Source: Ketogulonicigenium robustum (GTDB lineage: Bacteria > Pseudomonadota > Alphaproteobacteria > Rhodobacterales > Rhodobacteraceae). Taken from it: a stretch of 64,000 bases of DNA. The notes below the pieces were generated by a model. The model saw only the letters and a program-made list of their open reading frames with translations. It did not search any database and was not told the DNA's origin. Location of the stretch: assembly GCF_002117445.1 (NCBI RefSeq), contig NZ_CP019937.1:807501-871500 (forward strand), written 5' to 3'. This document shows positions 8,014 through 18,445 of the stretch, one piece after another; the first letter of the stretch is position 1, and each line of letters starts with the position of its first letter. Position numbers and translations under genes: made by a program.

Positions 8014-9092
8014 CGACCATGACCGGAAAGCCCGACCGTTTGGGTACCTTCGCGCGCGAGGCTGGCCGCGCTATCGGCGCCTTGTTGATTGCGCTGGTCG
8101 TCGCGCTGCTGATTATTATCGCCACATCGGCCGACCCGATGAATGCGTTTTCGCAACTGTTGACCGCACCGCTGACATCGAAACGCACCATCGGTTATTG
8201 GATGGACGACGTGGCCAAACTGACGCTGACGGGCCTTGCCTTCAGCCTTGTTTTTCAGGCGCGGCAGTTTTCGATGGGCGTGCAAGGGCAAGTCTATGTC
8301 GGGGGGTTGTTCGCCGCGCTGGTGGCCCTGTCGCCAGCGGGTGCAACGCCGCTGGCGATACCGCTGTGCCTGATCGCGGGCATGGTGGGCGGGGCGGCCT
8401 ATGGCTTTTTGCCGGGCTATGCCAAGGCCAAGTTCGGCGCGAACGAGATCGTCTCCTCGCTAATGCTGAACTACATCGCCATCAAGGTCGTCAACTGGAT
8501 CACGCGCGCCCATCTGGCCCCGCCCAACAGCGGCCAGTTGATGTCGCCGCCGTTCCCGCCTGAGGCTGTCTTCCCCGCACTTGTCGCCAACACGCGGCTG
8601 GATCTGGGAATCGTGGTCGCGCTGGTGATGACGGTTGTTGTGTGGTTCATCCTCTATCGCACGCGGTGGGGGCTCAAGCTGCGATTGGTGGGCGACAACC
8701 CGACCTTTGCCGAATATGCCGGCATTCGCGCCAATGCGGTGATGATCGCGGCGATGACGGCGGCGGGCGCTGTTGGCGGGCTGCTGGGGGCCGTGTTTGT
8801 GCAGGGCCGGGCCTACGGCAAGATCGCCGAAAACTTCGACGGCAATCTGGCGTTCGAGGGGATTTTGATCGCCATCGTCGCCAAGAATCGCCCACTTGCC
8901 GTGCCGCTTGTTGCGCTGGCCTATGGCTACCTACGCCAAGGGGCGCAGCTGATGGGGAACCGCACCGACGTTCCGAACGAGATGATCTCGGTCGTGCAGG
9001 CGTTGGTCATTTTGCTGGTTGCCTCCAGCTTTACGGTGCCGGGGCGCAAGGCGCTGGGCCGCATCTTTAAACGTCGGGGGGCCGTACAATGA
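8010..9092 (+). CDS. ABC importer permease, first subunit
   Basis: 360 residues, a polytopic inner-membrane protein of the branched-chain amino acid/ribose/nucleoside permease superfamily (BPD_transp_2). Many hydrophobic helices are visible, and the segment ANEIVSSLMLNYIA (about residues 145-158) corresponds to the conserved cytoplasmic coupling region of nucleoside permeases. It overlaps the ATPase gene and the next permease gene by four bases each (ATGA), so the three proteins are translated together. It pairs with the second permease to form the channel. Confidence 0.92.
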   Translation: MTTMTGKPDRLGTFAREAGRAIGALLIALVVALLIIIATSADPMNAFSQLLTAPLTSKRTIGYWMDDVAKLTLTGLAFSLVFQARQFSMGVQGQVYVGGLFAALVALSPAGATPLAIPLCLIAGMVGGAAYGFLPGYAKAKFGANEIVSSLMLNYIAIKVVNWITRAHLAPPNSGQLMSPPFPPEAVFPALVANTRLDLGIVVALVMTVVVWFILYRTRWGLKLRLVGDNPTFAEYAGIRANAVMIAAMTAAGAVGGLLGAVFVQGRAYGKIAENFDGNLAFEGILIAIVAKNRPLAVPLVALAYGYLRQGAQLMGNRTDVPNEMISVVQALVILLVASSFTVPGRKALGRIFKRRGAVQ

Positions 9093-10030
9093 TGGACGTG
9101 CTGGAAGCCGTATTTTCGGTCACCTTCCTGGCGATGGTGATCCGCCAGATGACGCCGCTGTTGCTGGCCACGTTGGGCGGGTTGATATCCGACCTGTCGG
9201 GGGCGCTGAACGTCGCGCTCGAGGGGATGATGCTAATCTCGGCGCTGACGGCGGTGCTCGTTTCGGTGCACTACCCGTGGTACGTTGCGGTGCTGGCGGC
9301 GATGACGGCAGGGTCGGCGCTGGGGCTGCTGATGGCGTTTTTCCACCTGCGGATGCGCGCCGACATTATTCTGGTCGGTTTTGCGGTGAACATCGTGGCG
9401 ACGGGCGGCACCGTATTCGCGCTGTCGCTGGCCACGGGTGGCGACAAGGGCACGTCGATCAACCTTGTGTCCAAGGCGGTTCCTGCAGTGAATTTGCCCT
9501 TCCTGAAAGGCGTGCCGGGGATTGGTGATTTGCTGTTCCGGCTGCTGTCGGGGCATTCGCTGCTCACTTGGTTTGCCTTTGTGGCCGTCTTTGGCCTGTG
9601 GTTCTTCCTGTATCGTATGCGCGGCGGTCTGTGGCTGCGGGCGGTGGGCGAATACCCTGCCGCGCCCGCCGCTGCGGGGATCAAAGTTGATGTCGTTCGC
9701 ATGTGGGCGCTGGTGGCTTCGGGGGCGTTTACAGGGCTGGCTGGCGCGCAGCTGGCGATGTTCAACTATGTGGGCTTTACGCGCGACATGACGGCAGGGC
9801 GCGGGTTTATCGCTCTGGGCGCGGTGCTGCTGGGCGCGCGTCACCCGATTGGCGCGCTGCTGGCCGCGCTGCTGTTTGGTGTGTTCGACGCGCTATCGTT
9901 CGTGATTGCGACGCGCGCGCAGAACTTCCCGGCGGAACTGATCCAAGCGATTCCCTTTGTTGTGACGATTATCGCGCTGATCCTGTTTTCGTGGCGGGCA
10001 CAGCGGGCCAAGGCGCTGCGCGGTGCCTGA
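9089..10030 (+). CDS. ABC importer permease, second subunit
   Basis: 313 residues, the shorter partner permease of the same superfamily. The segment SGALNVALEGMMLISA (about residues 36-51) matches the conserved SGVVNIGLEGMML region of nucleoside/BMP-system permeases. About eight to nine hydrophobic helices are apparent. Two adjacent ATGs (9089 and 9092) could serve as start; the first overlaps the previous stop as ATGA. The downstream acetyltransferase begins eight bases before this gene ends. Confidence 0.92.
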   Translation: MMDVLEAVFSVTFLAMVIRQMTPLLLATLGGLISDLSGALNVALEGMMLISALTAVLVSVHYPWYVAVLAAMTAGSALGLLMAFFHLRMRADIILVGFAVNIVATGGTVFALSLATGGDKGTSINLVSKAVPAVNLPFLKGVPGIGDLLFRLLSGHSLLTWFAFVAVFGLWFFLYRMRGGLWLRAVGEYPAAPAAAGIKVDVVRMWALVASGAFTGLAGAQLAMFNYVGFTRDMTAGRGFIALGAVLLGARHPIGALLAALLFGVFDALSFVIATRAQNFPAELIQAIPFVVTIIALILFSWRAQRAKALRGA

Positions 10031-10487
10031 CGCGCTGACCATCAGCCCGCTGCCCAGCGTGCCGCAATTCGCCGATGTGGTGGCTGCGCGCGCGTGGGCG
10101 GCGTGGTGGCAAGATAGCGAGGTGACGCTTGCCGATTACCGCGCGCGGCTGGAGGAGGTGTTTACTGCCCCCAGCCTTCCCGCCGCTTGGGTCGCCCATC
10201 GCGGTGATGTGTATTGCGGGTCGGTGTTGCTGATCGACGATGACTTGGACAGCCGCCCCGATCTGACGCCATGGATTGCCGCATTATGGGTGGAACCTGC
10301 CGCGCGCGGGGCAGGCGTGGCGATGCAGCTGCAGGCGATTGCCCGCGCCGCTGCGGCGCAAATGGGGTTTGAGCGGGTCTTTCTGACAGCGGCCCCCAGC
10401 GTCGCGCCGTACTACCATCAGCGCGGCTATATCCTGCACGAGGCGGGGGTCGAGGGGCTGGATATTTTCAGCCACCCCGTACCCTAA
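10023..10487 (+). CDS. GNAT-family acetyltransferase
   Basis: 154 residues with a GNAT fold: the acetyl-CoA binding motif is visible as ALWVEPAARGAGVAMQLQAIA (RGAGVA loop, about residues 90-105), and PYYHQRGYI near the C-terminus is the typical last motif. The GTG start lies eight bases before the end of the permease gene, so translation is coupled to the transporter. The substrate is unknown; it may acetylate an imported compound or product. It converges on the SYLF gene, with nine bases between the stops. Confidence 0.82.
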   Translation: MPDALTISPLPSVPQFADVVAARAWAAWWQDSEVTLADYRARLEEVFTAPSLPAAWVAHRGDVYCGSVLLIDDDLDSRPDLTPWIAALWVEPAARGAGVAMQLQAIARAAAAQMGFERVFLTAAPSVAPYYHQRGYILHEAGVEGLDIFSHPVP

Positions 10488-10496
10488 ACCTGCGCT

Positions 10497-11069
10497 TTAC
10501 GGTATGATCCGCGTGTATTTGGTGCCCTCGATCGTGGCGCCGACGCGCAGCCCCGATTGGGCAAAGACGACGGCAATTACAGGGGCCATCGAAGTGGTCG
10601 TCTCGGCCCGCAGCATGTCGCCATTGGCGGCGATGGCGTAGTCGATATCGGCCCCCGCCGCCCAGCCATAGCTGGTACGGAACTGGCCTAGCGATTCTTG
10701 CGACATGAAGAACAGCACGTGGCTGTACTGCTGCGCGCCGATTTGGAAACCCGCGCTGGCCGAGGCCGCCGAATAGTAATCCACCGTCACTTGTTGAATG
10801 CGCAGCGCGCCGCGCCCGTATGATCCGCCAAGGCCAAGGCCGACCTCGGTCATCACGGGCATCACCAGCATACCGGCAGCGCGGTTCATCAGGTCTTGGG
10901 TGCCGGGGTAGGCTTGCAGCATATGGGCGACCGTGCTGTCGGCGCGGGCGTCAATCTCAGCAGCGCCGCCGCTGCCGATTCCGTTGTTGCAGGCGGCTGT
11001 CAGTCCCGTTGCGGTCAGGCCGAATGCGCCCAAACCAAGTGTCAATCCGCGTCGTGTCAGCTGTGTCAT
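10497..11069 (-). CDS. SYLF-domain lipoprotein (Ysc84-like)
   Basis: 190 residues from the chosen start. The N-terminus has a twin arginine (TRRGLTLGLG), a hydrophobic core and a lipobox LTAAC with C27, so a lipoprotein, possibly Tat-exported. The rest is a SYLF/Ysc84 domain, a lipid-binding fold, with the glycine-rich GLGLGGSYGRGAL and the GYWAAGADIDYAIAANG-like region. An earlier in-frame ATG 78 bases upstream would bury the signal peptide, so the ATG at 11067-11069 is preferred. It follows hemB on the same strand after 109 bases. The cellular role in bacteria is not established. Confidence 0.82.
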   Translation of the reverse strand: MTQLTRRGLTLGLGAFGLTATGLTAACNNGIGSGGAAEIDARADSTVAHMLQAYPGTQDLMNRAAGMLVMPVMTEVGLGLGGSYGRGALRIQQVTVDYYSAASASAGFQIGAQQYSHVLFFMSQESLGQFRTSYGWAAGADIDYAIAANGDMLRAETTTSMAPVIAVVFAQSGLRVGATIEGTKYTRIIP

Positions 11070-11178
11070 GCTCTGGCGCCTTTTTCGTGATGCGGCCTTA
11101 TGTTGGCCGCTGGCGGGCAGAATAGGGTGCAGGCGGGTGTTTGTCACCCGCCTGTGATGTCATGGGCGGAATTCGCCG

Positions 11179-12177
11179 TCAGCCCTGCAGTGCTTCGGCC
11201 ACTTCGGGCGCGAAATAGGTCAAAATCCCGTCACATCCCGCGCGCTTGAAGCACATCAGCGTCTCGATCACCACTTTCTGCGGGTCAAGCCAGCCGTTGG
11301 CGAAAGCGGCCTTCAGCATCGCGTATTCGCCCGACACCTGATAGGCGAATGTCGGCACGCCGAACTGGTCTTTCACGCGGCGGCAGATGTCCAAGTAGGG
11401 CATGCCGGGTTTGACCATGACCATGTCGGCCCCCTCGGACAGATCACGGGCGATGTGGCGCAGCGCCTCGTCGCTGTTTGCGGGGTCCATCTGATAGGTC
11501 TTTTTGTCGCCCTTCAGCGCGGCGCTTGCGCCGACGGCATCGCGGAACGGGCCGTAATACCCCGAGGCGTATTTCGCCGCATAGCTCATGATCGTCACAT
11601 CGCGGTGGCCGGCCGATTCCAGCGCGGCGCGGATGGCGCCGATACGGCCGTCCATCATGTCACTCGGGCCCAGAATATCGGCGCCGCTTTCGGCTTGCGC
11701 CAGCGCCATCTTCACCAGCGCCTCGACCGTTTCGTCGTTCACAATGCGTCCGTCGACCACAAAACCGTCGTGGCCGTTGATGTTATAGGGGTCGAGGGCG
11801 ATGTCGGTCATCACCGCCATGTTCGGCGCAGCATCCTTGATGGCGCGGATGGCGCGGTTGGCGATGTTGTCCATGCTCCAGGCCAGGGCGCAATCCTCGG
11901 TGCGGGCGGCCATGTCGGTGTAGGGGAAGATGCACATGGCGGGAATGCCGCGGGCCTCTGCCTCGACAGCGGCTTTGGCCAGCCGGTCAACCGACAGGCG
12001 CTGCACGCCCGGCATCGAGGGGATGTCGGTGGTGCAATCCTCGCCCTCCATCACGAAGACGGGCCAGATCAGATCGCTGGGGTCAAGGTGCGTCTCGCGC
12101 ACCAATGCGCGAAGGGCGGGCGTCGCGCGGTTGCGGCGCAGGCGGGTGGCAGGGAATGGGGCAAGCACGGGTTGCAT
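11179..12177 (-). CDS. hemB: Delta-aminolevulinic acid dehydratase (porphobilinogen synthase)
   Basis: 332 residues, normal length. Condenses two 5-aminolevulinate molecules to porphobilinogen in haem and tetrapyrrole synthesis. The two active-site lysines are visible in MSYAAKYAS (about K203) and VMVKPGMPYLD (about K256). Where zinc-dependent enzymes carry a cysteine cluster this protein has TDIALDPYNINGHDG, the aspartate-rich form found in magnesium-type enzymes of alphaproteobacteria. Divergent from the membrane protein gene at 12302; a short inverted repeat (12238-12243 with 12251-12256) lies between. Confidence 0.97.
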   Translation of the reverse strand: MQPVLAPFPATRLRRNRATPALRALVRETHLDPSDLIWPVFVMEGEDCTTDIPSMPGVQRLSVDRLAKAAVEAEARGIPAMCIFPYTDMAARTEDCALAWSMDNIANRAIRAIKDAAPNMAVMTDIALDPYNINGHDGFVVDGRIVNDETVEALVKMALAQAESGADILGPSDMMDGRIGAIRAALESAGHRDVTIMSYAAKYASGYYGPFRDAVGASAALKGDKKTYQMDPANSDEALRHIARDLSEGADMVMVKPGMPYLDICRRVKDQFGVPTFAYQVSGEYAMLKAAFANGWLDPQKVVIETLMCFKRAGCDGILTYFAPEVAEALQG

Positions 12178-12301
12178 GACAGCGCGCCTTTCTTAACACA
12201 TGTTCGTTGCAAAGGGTTTTACGCCCAAATGCGCTATGGGCAAGGGCGCATTGCCCCGCTAGGGTGCGCGCGACGCCTGCACTGCCTACGGAACGCCCGA
12301 C

Positions 12302-12814
12302 GTGAGCATATTCGACATTATCTCGCCCCGTTCCTTCACCAGTGTGTGGTATTGGATCGGCCTCGCGCTGGTCTGGAGCATCGCCTCGGGGCGTGCCATG
12401 GGGTTGTCGTGGGATCTTGTGCGCCGCGCGCGCAAGGGCGATGCCGACGCCCGCCGCGATCTGGATGACGCCGCCCGGATCGAGATCGGTCGTATCGCGC
12501 GCCTGACCGACAAATCGGGGCTTTTCGTCACGGCGCTGATCGGGTTCTGCTCCATATCGTTGATCTTGCTGGGCTGGGTATACAACGTTGAATTCTTTCG
12601 CGCGTTGACTTGCCTCTACCTGACGTGGCTTGCGCTGGGCTTGTTGGATTTGCGCTGGGCCTTGCGGATTTTCCATGACGAGGCAACGGGCGAGCCGCTG
12701 CGCCAGCGCCTTGTGCGCCTGCACTGGGCCCGCCAAGGTGTTGCGCTGGTTGCCGTTCTTGTCACATTGCTGATCGGCGTTGCCGATATCATTCGCGGCT
12801 ACATCCTGTTTTAG
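12302..12814 (+). CDS. Conserved membrane protein (often annotated as SufBCD-complex component)
   Basis: 170 residues with a GTG start. About four hydrophobic helices (roughly residues 15-32, 78-97, 100-115, 145-165) surround a charged cytoplasmic loop (RRARKGDADARRDLDDAARIEIGR). It resembles a family in Rhodobacteraceae annotated as a component of the SufBCD complex, but I see no motif that supports an iron-sulphur role, and no suf gene is near. It precedes mfd by 39 bases on the same strand and may be co-transcribed. Confidence 0.65.
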   Translation: MSIFDIISPRSFTSVWYWIGLALVWSIASGRAMGLSWDLVRRARKGDADARRDLDDAARIEIGRIARLTDKSGLFVTALIGFCSISLILLGWVYNVEFFRALTCLYLTWLALGLLDLRWALRIFHDEATGEPLRQRLVRLHWARQGVALVAVLVTLLIGVADIIRGYILF

Positions 12815-12853
12815 CCTGTTGCGTCAGGCTGCTGCGCCCCTTAGGTGAAGTGC

Positions 12854-15800
12854 ATGTCCCACGATCCAAAGCATATTACAGTCTCTGGCGCGCCCGAGGG
12901 GTTCGACGCCCGCCTTATCCTGCAAGAAGTCGCGAAGTCCGCCGCGCCGGTGGTGCACGTCGCACGCGACGACCGCCGCTTGGCCGCGATGCAGGCCGCG
13001 CTGGCGTTTTTTGACCCTTCCATGCCGGTGTTTACATTTCCTGCGTGGGATTGCTTGCCCTATGACCGTATCTCGCCCAACCCCGAGATTTCGGCCGCGC
13101 GCATGGCGACGCTGGCGGCGCTGATACACGGCATGCCGCAGCGCTATGTGCTGCTGACCACGCTGAATGCGGCAACGCAAAAGGTGCCCGCGCGCGATTT
13201 GCTGCGCAAGTCGGCGTTTTCTGTCGATGTCGGCGCGCGCGTGGACGAGGGGGCCTTGCGCGGTTTTCTGACCCGCATGGGCTTTAGCCCCGCGGCCACC
13301 GTGACCGAGCCGGGCGATTTCGCGTGGCGCGGCGGCATCGTCGACATTTTCCCGCCCGGGCAAGATTTGCCGGTGCGGCTGGATTTCTTTGGCGACGTGC
13401 TGGATGGCGCGCGCCTGTTCGACCCCGCAAACCAGCGCACGGTTGAAAAGCTGTCGCGGGTCGAACTGTCGCCGGTGTCCGAGGTGGTGCTGGACGAGGC
13501 TTCGATCACGCGGTTCCGGCAGAATTACCGCGTGGCTTTCGGGGCGGGCGGGGCCGATGACCCGCTGTACGAAAGTGTCACCGCAGGGCGCAAGCAGGCG
13601 GGGATGGAGCACTGGCTGGGCTTCTTCCACGATAGGCTGGAAACCCTGTTCGACTTTCTACCCGATGCGACGATCACGCTGGACGACCAAAGCGATGCGA
13701 TCCGCGAGGCGCGCTGGGTCTCGATTGTCGACCAATACGAGGCGCGACAGCACGCGCTGCAGCAGCGCCGCGGCAGTGACAGCGTCTACAAACCCGCGCC
13801 GCCAGACAGCCTATATCTGGATGAGAGCGCTTGGGTGACGGCCGTGGGTGGCCGCCGTATGTTGCGCCTTGCGCCGCTAAAGCAGCCTGTGGGCCTTGGC
13901 GTGATCGACGCAGGCGGGGTCATAGGCCGCAACTTTGCGCCTGAGCGTCAGCAGGAAAATATAAACCTGTTCAGTGCATTATCGGACTATATTAAACCTA
14001 TATCTAAAGATCACCCCGTGATCCTTGCCAGCTACTCCGAGGGCGCGCGCGAGCGTTTAACAGGGTTGCTGGAAGACGAAGGCGTGGGCGAGGTTATTCC
14101 CGTCACCGACTTTAGCCGCGTTGGCAAGCGCGGCGTGCACATGGCCGTCTGGCCGCTGGAGGCTGGCTTTACCGCCCCCGGCCTGACCGTCATTTCCGAA
14201 CAAGACGTGCTGGGCGAACGGCTGATCCGCCAGACCCGCCGTAAGCGCCGCGCCGAAAACTTCCTGACCGAGGCGAACAGCCTGTCGCCCGGCGATCTGG
14301 TCGTCCACGTCGAACACGGCGTGGGCCGCTATCTGGGGCTAGAGGTGATCACCGCCGCCGGCGCGCCCTATGAATGCCTCGCGCTGGAATATGCCGAAGG
14401 CGCGAAGCTGTACCTGCCGGTGGTCAATATAGAACTGCTCAGCCGGTATGGGCACGAACAGGGCCTGCTGGACAAACTGGGCGGCGGGGCATGGCAGTCG
14501 AAAAAGGCCAAGCTGAAAGAACGAATCCGCCAGATCGCCGACCGGCTGATCCGCGTGGCCGCCGAACGCGCGTTGCGGTCCGCCCCCGAGGTCGACCCGC
14601 CCGCCGAGATTTGGGAACAGTTCTTGGCGCGGTTCCCCTATCAGGAGACCGACGACCAGTTGCAGGCCATCACCGATGTGCTGGAGGATTTGCAGTCCGG
14701 CCGCCCGATGGACCGCCTGATCTGCGGCGACGTGGGCTTTGGCAAGACCGAGGTGGCGATCCGCGCCGCGTTCGTTGCCGCGATGTCGGGCATGCAGGTG
14801 GCCGTCGTTGCGCCCACAACACTGCTGGCGCGCCAGCATTTCAAAAGCTTCGCCGAACGCTTCCGTGGGTTCCCGCTGAATGTTCGCCCGTTGTCGCGCT
14901 TCGTCTCGGCCAAAGATGCCGAAGCGACGCGTAAGGGGTTGGCTGATGGCACGGTTGATGTCGTCATCGGCACCCATGCGGTGCTGGCCAAAGCGGTGAA
15001 ATTCAAAAGCCTCGGGCTGTTGATTATCGACGAGGAACAGCATTTCGGCGTGCAGCATAAGGAGCGGCTGAAACAGTTGCGGTCCGACATCCACGTGCTG
15101 ACGCTGACCGCAACGCCCATTCCGCGCACGCTGCAGCTGTCGCTTTCGGGGGTGCGCGACCTGTCGATCATCGGCACGCCGCCCATCGACCGGCTGGCGA
15201 TCCGCACCTATGTCAGCGAATTCGACACGATCACCGTGCGCGAGGCACTGCTGCGCGAGCACTTCCGTGGCGGCCAAAGCTTCATCGTCGTGCCGCGCCT
15301 AAGCGATTTACCCGAGATGGAAGAATTCCTGCAGCGCGAAGTGCCCGAGGTGAAATACGTCGCCGCCCATGGCCAGATGGCTGCGGGCGAGTTGGACGAC
15401 CGGATGAACGCCTTCTACGATGGCAAGTTCGACGTGCTGCTGGCGACGACGATTGTGGAATCGGGCTTGGACATTCCGACCGCCAACACGATGATCGTGC
15501 ACCGCGCGGATATGTTCGGCCTGTCGCAACTCTATCAAATTCGTGGGCGGGTTGGCCGGTCGAAGGTGCGGGCCTATGCCTATCTGACGACGAAGCCGCG
15601 CCAGAAACTGACCCCTGCCGCAGAAAAACGCCTGCGCGTGCTGGGCAGTTTGGACAGCCTTGGGGCAGGGTTTCAACTGGCCTCGCAGGATTTGGATATT
15701 CGCGGCGCGGGTAATCTGCTGGGCGAGGAACAATCCGGCCAGATCCGCGAGGTCGGCTACGAGCTGTACCAGCAGATGCTGGAGGACGAGATCGCGCGCA

Positions 15801-16312
15801 TCAAATCGGGCGAATCCGAGGCTCTGCCCGACAACGACCAATGGGCGCCGAACATCAGCATTGGCGTGTCCGTACTGATCCCCGAGGATTACGTGCCCGA
15901 TCTGGACGTGCGCCTTGGCCTGTACCGCCGGCTATCCGACCTGACCACCAAAGTCGAGCTGGAAGGCTTCGCCGCCGAGCTGATCGACCGTTTCGGCAAG
16001 CTGCCGCGCGAGGTGAACACCCTGCTGACGGTCGTGCGGATCAAGGCCATGTGTAAACGGGCCGGAATCTCCAGCCTCGAGGCGGGGCCGAAGGGCGTCA
16101 CGATCCGCTTCCACAACGACAAATTCGCGTCGCCTGCGGGGCTGGTCGCGTTCTTGCACGACCAAAACGGCGCGGCCAAGGTGAAAGACAATCGCATTGT
16201 CATTCTGGCCGACTGGAAAACCGAAGCTGACCGGATCAGGGGCTCTTTCGCAATTGCCCGAGATCTGGCAGAAAAGCTGGCCGCCGAGAAAAAGGCTGCC
16301 AAAACCGCTTAG
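12854..16312 (+). CDS. mfd: Transcription-repair coupling factor
   Basis: 1152 residues, the usual length. Mfd removes RNA polymerase stalled at DNA damage and recruits UvrA. The order is UvrB-like N-terminal domains, an RNA-polymerase-interacting domain (about residues 475-540), a RecG-like translocase with Walker [12 protein letters not shown] and the [15 protein letters not shown] box, the IVESGLDIP and QIRGRVGRS helicase motifs, and a C-terminal TRCF domain. A GTG nine bases upstream is in frame, but the ATG at 12854 has AGGTGA placed correctly. cysS follows after eight bases. Confidence 0.97.
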   Translation: MSHDPKHITVSGAPEGFDARLILQEVAKSAAPVVHVARDDRRLAAMQAALAFFDPSMPVFTFPAWDCLPYDRISPNPEISAARMATLAALIHGMPQRYVLLTTLNAATQKVPARDLLRKSAFSVDVGARVDEGALRGFLTRMGFSPAATVTEPGDFAWRGGIVDIFPPGQDLPVRLDFFGDVLDGARLFDPANQRTVEKLSRVELSPVSEVVLDEASITRFRQNYRVAFGAGGADDPLYESVTAGRKQAGMEHWLGFFHDRLETLFDFLPDATITLDDQSDAIREARWVSIVDQYEARQHALQQRRGSDSVYKPAPPDSLYLDESAWVTAVGGRRMLRLAPLKQPVGLGVIDAGGVIGRNFAPERQQENINLFSALSDYIKPISKDHPVILASYSEGARERLTGLLEDEGVGEVIPVTDFSRVGKRGVHMAVWPLEAGFTAPGLTVISEQDVLGERLIRQTRRKRRAENFLTEANSLSPGDLVVHVEHGVGRYLGLEVITAAGAPYECLALEYAEGAKLYLPVVNIELLSRYGHEQGLLDKLGGGAWQSKKAKLKERIRQIADRLIRVAAERALRSAPEVDPPAEIWEQFLARFPYQETDDQLQAITDVLEDLQSGRPMDRLICGDVGFGKTEVAIRAAFVAAMSGMQVAVVAPTTLLARQHFKSFAERFRGFPLNVRPLSRFVSAKDAEATRKGLADGTVDVVIGTHAVLAKAVKFKSLGLLIIDEEQHFGVQHKERLKQLRSDIHVLTLTATPIPRTLQLSLSGVRDLSIIGTPPIDRLAIRTYVSEFDTITVREALLREHFRGGQSFIVVPRLSDLPEMEEFLQREVPEVKYVAAHGQMAAGELDDRMNAFYDGKFDVLLATTIVESGLDIPTANTMIVHRADMFGLSQLYQIRGRVGRSKVRAYAYLTTKPRQKLTPAAEKRLRVLGSLDSLGAGFQLASQDLDIRGAGNLLGEEQSGQIREVGYELYQQMLEDEIARIKSGESEALPDNDQWAPNISIGVSVLIPEDYVPDLDVRLGLYRRLSDLTTKVELEGFAAELIDRFGKLPREVNTLLTVVRIKAMCKRAGISSLEAGPKGVTIRFHNDKFASPAGLVAFLHDQNGAAKVKDNRIVILADWKTEADRIRGSFAIARDLAEKLAAEKKAAKTA

Positions 16313-16320
16313 AGGCTGAA

Positions 16321-17682
16321 ATGACACAGATCACATTGCACAACAGCAAGACCCGCACGCGAGAGGTCTTCGTTCCGCTTAATCCGGCAGATGTGCGTTT
16401 GTACCTGTGTGGCCCCACGGTTTACGACCGCGCGCATCTGGGCAACGCGCGCCCCGTGCTGGTGTTTGATGTGCTGGTTAGCCTGCTGCGCCATGTTTAT
16501 GGTGACGGGGCGGTGACCTATGCGCGTAATTTCACCGACGTTGATGATAAGATCAATGATCGCGCCGCCGCCACTGGCCGTTCCATTCGCGATGTGACCG
16601 ACGAGACGATCGCTTGGTATCATGCCGATATGGACGCGCTGGGCGCCGCTCGGCCGGATTTTGAGCCCCGTGCGACCGACTGGATCCCTGCGATGGTCGA
16701 GATGATTGCTGCGTTGATCGAACGCGGTAACGCCTATGAAGCCGAGGGCCACGTGCTGTTCGCGGTTGACAGCTATGACGATTACGGCGCGCTGTCGGGG
16801 CGTTCGGTCGAGGATATGATCGCAGGTGCCCGCGTGGAAATAGCGCCGTTCAAGCGCAATCCGATGGATTTCGTGCTGTGGAAGCCGTCGGTTTTGGGGC
16901 AACCTGGGTGGGAGAGCCCGTGGGGTTTTGGTCGGCCGGGGTGGCACATCGAATGCTCGGCTATGAGCTATGGCCTGCTTGGCGCGTCGTTTGACATTCA
17001 TGGTGGCGGGATTGACCTGCAGTTCCCGCACCACGAAAACGAGATCGCCCAATCCTGCTGCGCCCACCCCGAAGGCAGCTTCGCGCGTTATTGGTTGCAC
17101 AACGAGATGCTGCTGGTCGATGGCCGCAAGATGTCGAAATCGTTGGGGAATTTCTTTACGGTGCGTGACCTGTTGGATCAGGGCGTGCCGGGCGAAGTGA
17201 TCCGCCTGGTGATGTTGGGCACGCATTACAGCCGCACGATGGACTGGACTGATGACAAGCGGATCGAGGCCGAGGGCGCTTTGCGCCGTTGGCACGCACT
17301 GACCGATGGCGTTGAAGCAGGCGCGATCGACCCCGACGTCGTCACCGCCTTGGCCGATAATCTGAACACCGCAGGTGCGATTGCGGTGCTGCACCGCTTG
17401 GCCGCTGCGGGCGAGGCGGCAACCCTGCGCGCTTCGGCGCAGTTACTGGGGTTCTTGCAGCCCGAGATGGGCGTGTGGGTAGATGCGGCGGACGACGTTG
17501 CGCAGCGCGTCGAATCGTTGCTGGCCCAACGCCTTGACGCTAAAGCGGCCCGCGATTTCGCCGCAGCTGATGCAATCCGTGACCGTCTGGTCGCTGCGGG
17601 CATCGTGCTGAAAGATAAACCCGGTGGCGGCACCGATTGGGAAATCGGTGCCGGCGCGGCCCTTGATATGTTGAAAGGGTAA
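16321..17682 (+). CDS. cysS: Cysteinyl-tRNA synthetase
   Basis: 453 residues, class I synthetase that charges tRNA-Cys. The HIGH-type motif reads HLGNAR after [11 protein letters not shown], and KMSKSLGNF is intact. Zinc ligands are the cysteine in the YLCGP segment, the cysteine in GWHIECSAM and the histidine pair in [11 protein letters not shown]. The C-terminal helical anticodon-binding region is complete. Eight bases after mfd and two bases before the phytoene-synthase-like gene, so likely one operon. Confidence 0.97.
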   Translation: MTQITLHNSKTRTREVFVPLNPADVRLYLCGPTVYDRAHLGNARPVLVFDVLVSLLRHVYGDGAVTYARNFTDVDDKINDRAAATGRSIRDVTDETIAWYHADMDALGAARPDFEPRATDWIPAMVEMIAALIERGNAYEAEGHVLFAVDSYDDYGALSGRSVEDMIAGARVEIAPFKRNPMDFVLWKPSVLGQPGWESPWGFGRPGWHIECSAMSYGLLGASFDIHGGGIDLQFPHHENEIAQSCCAHPEGSFARYWLHNEMLLVDGRKMSKSLGNFFTVRDLLDQGVPGEVIRLVMLGTHYSRTMDWTDDKRIEAEGALRRWHALTDGVEAGAIDPDVVTALADNLNTAGAIAVLHRLAAAGEAATLRASAQLLGFLQPEMGVWVDAADDVAQRVESLLAQRLDAKAARDFAAADAIRDRLVAAGIVLKDKPGGGTDWEIGAGAALDMLKG

Positions 17683-17684
17683 GA

Positions 17685-18422
17685 ATGCAGATCAACATCG
17701 CCCTTGCTGAACAGGTTCGTCAGGGCGACGTTGATCGCTTTACCGCCACGATGGCCGCGCCCGTCGCCGCGCGCGGCGTGCTGTTTACGCTGGCCGCGCT
17801 GAATTTGGAATGGGCGCGGCTGTCGGTCGTGTCCGAAAACTCGATCATTGTCGCAATGCGTTTGCAGTGGTGGCGCGATATCGTCGATGGGCGCACCCCG
17901 CCCAACGGCGATGCCGCTGTGGCTATGGTGCAGATGTTGGACGCGGGGCAAGCTGACCCGGCGGTTTTCCACCAGATGATCGACGCGCGCGGGCAGGATC
18001 TGGATTTCGCGGGCGCTGCCGATCTCTGGGCCTATCTGGATACAACTGCAGGCGCGTTGTCCGAGGCCGCCGCCATTGCCACCGGCGCAGGCGATGCACG
18101 GGCGGCGATGCGCGCTGTGGGCGCCGCGACGGGGTTGGCTAATTGGTTCTTGGCCGCGCCGGTGTTTGCGGCGCAGGGCGCGCCATGGTTGCCCCCAGGT
18201 TCCGATGTGCCGAGCCTGTCCACGCGTGGATTGACCGACCTGAAATTGCGTCAGGACTTGCCTGCCGCAGCCTTTCCCGCGAGCCTTTGGTCTATCTATG
18301 CAAGACCGGTTTTGCGCCGCGCCGCGCAAGCGCCCGAGCGTGTTCTAGCGAGTGATTTGCGCCCCGCAGAAGTGCAAAAGCGCGCCGCATTGCTATGGCG
18401 CGCCGTGCGGGGGCGCTGGTAG
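17685..18422 (+). CDS. Squalene/phytoene-synthase-like protein (NDUFAF6-like)
   Basis: 245 residues of the squalene/phytoene synthase fold, with the RLQWWRDIVDG segment (about residues 65-75) typical of the short alphaproteobacterial members. The aspartate-rich DxxxD motifs needed for prenyl transfer in true phytoene synthases are not evident, so catalysis is doubtful. The mitochondrial relative NDUFAF6 assists complex I assembly, and a similar role here is an inference. Starts two bases after the cysS stop. Confidence 0.75.
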   Translation: MQINIALAEQVRQGDVDRFTATMAAPVAARGVLFTLAALNLEWARLSVVSENSIIVAMRLQWWRDIVDGRTPPNGDAAVAMVQMLDAGQADPAVFHQMIDARGQDLDFAGAADLWAYLDTTAGALSEAAAIATGAGDARAAMRAVGAATGLANWFLAAPVFAAQGAPWLPPGSDVPSLSTRGLTDLKLRQDLPAAAFPASLWSIYARPVLRRAAQAPERVLASDLRPAEVQKRAALLWRAVRGRW

Positions 18423-18445
18423 CGCCCTAGATGTAGAAAAGGGCC

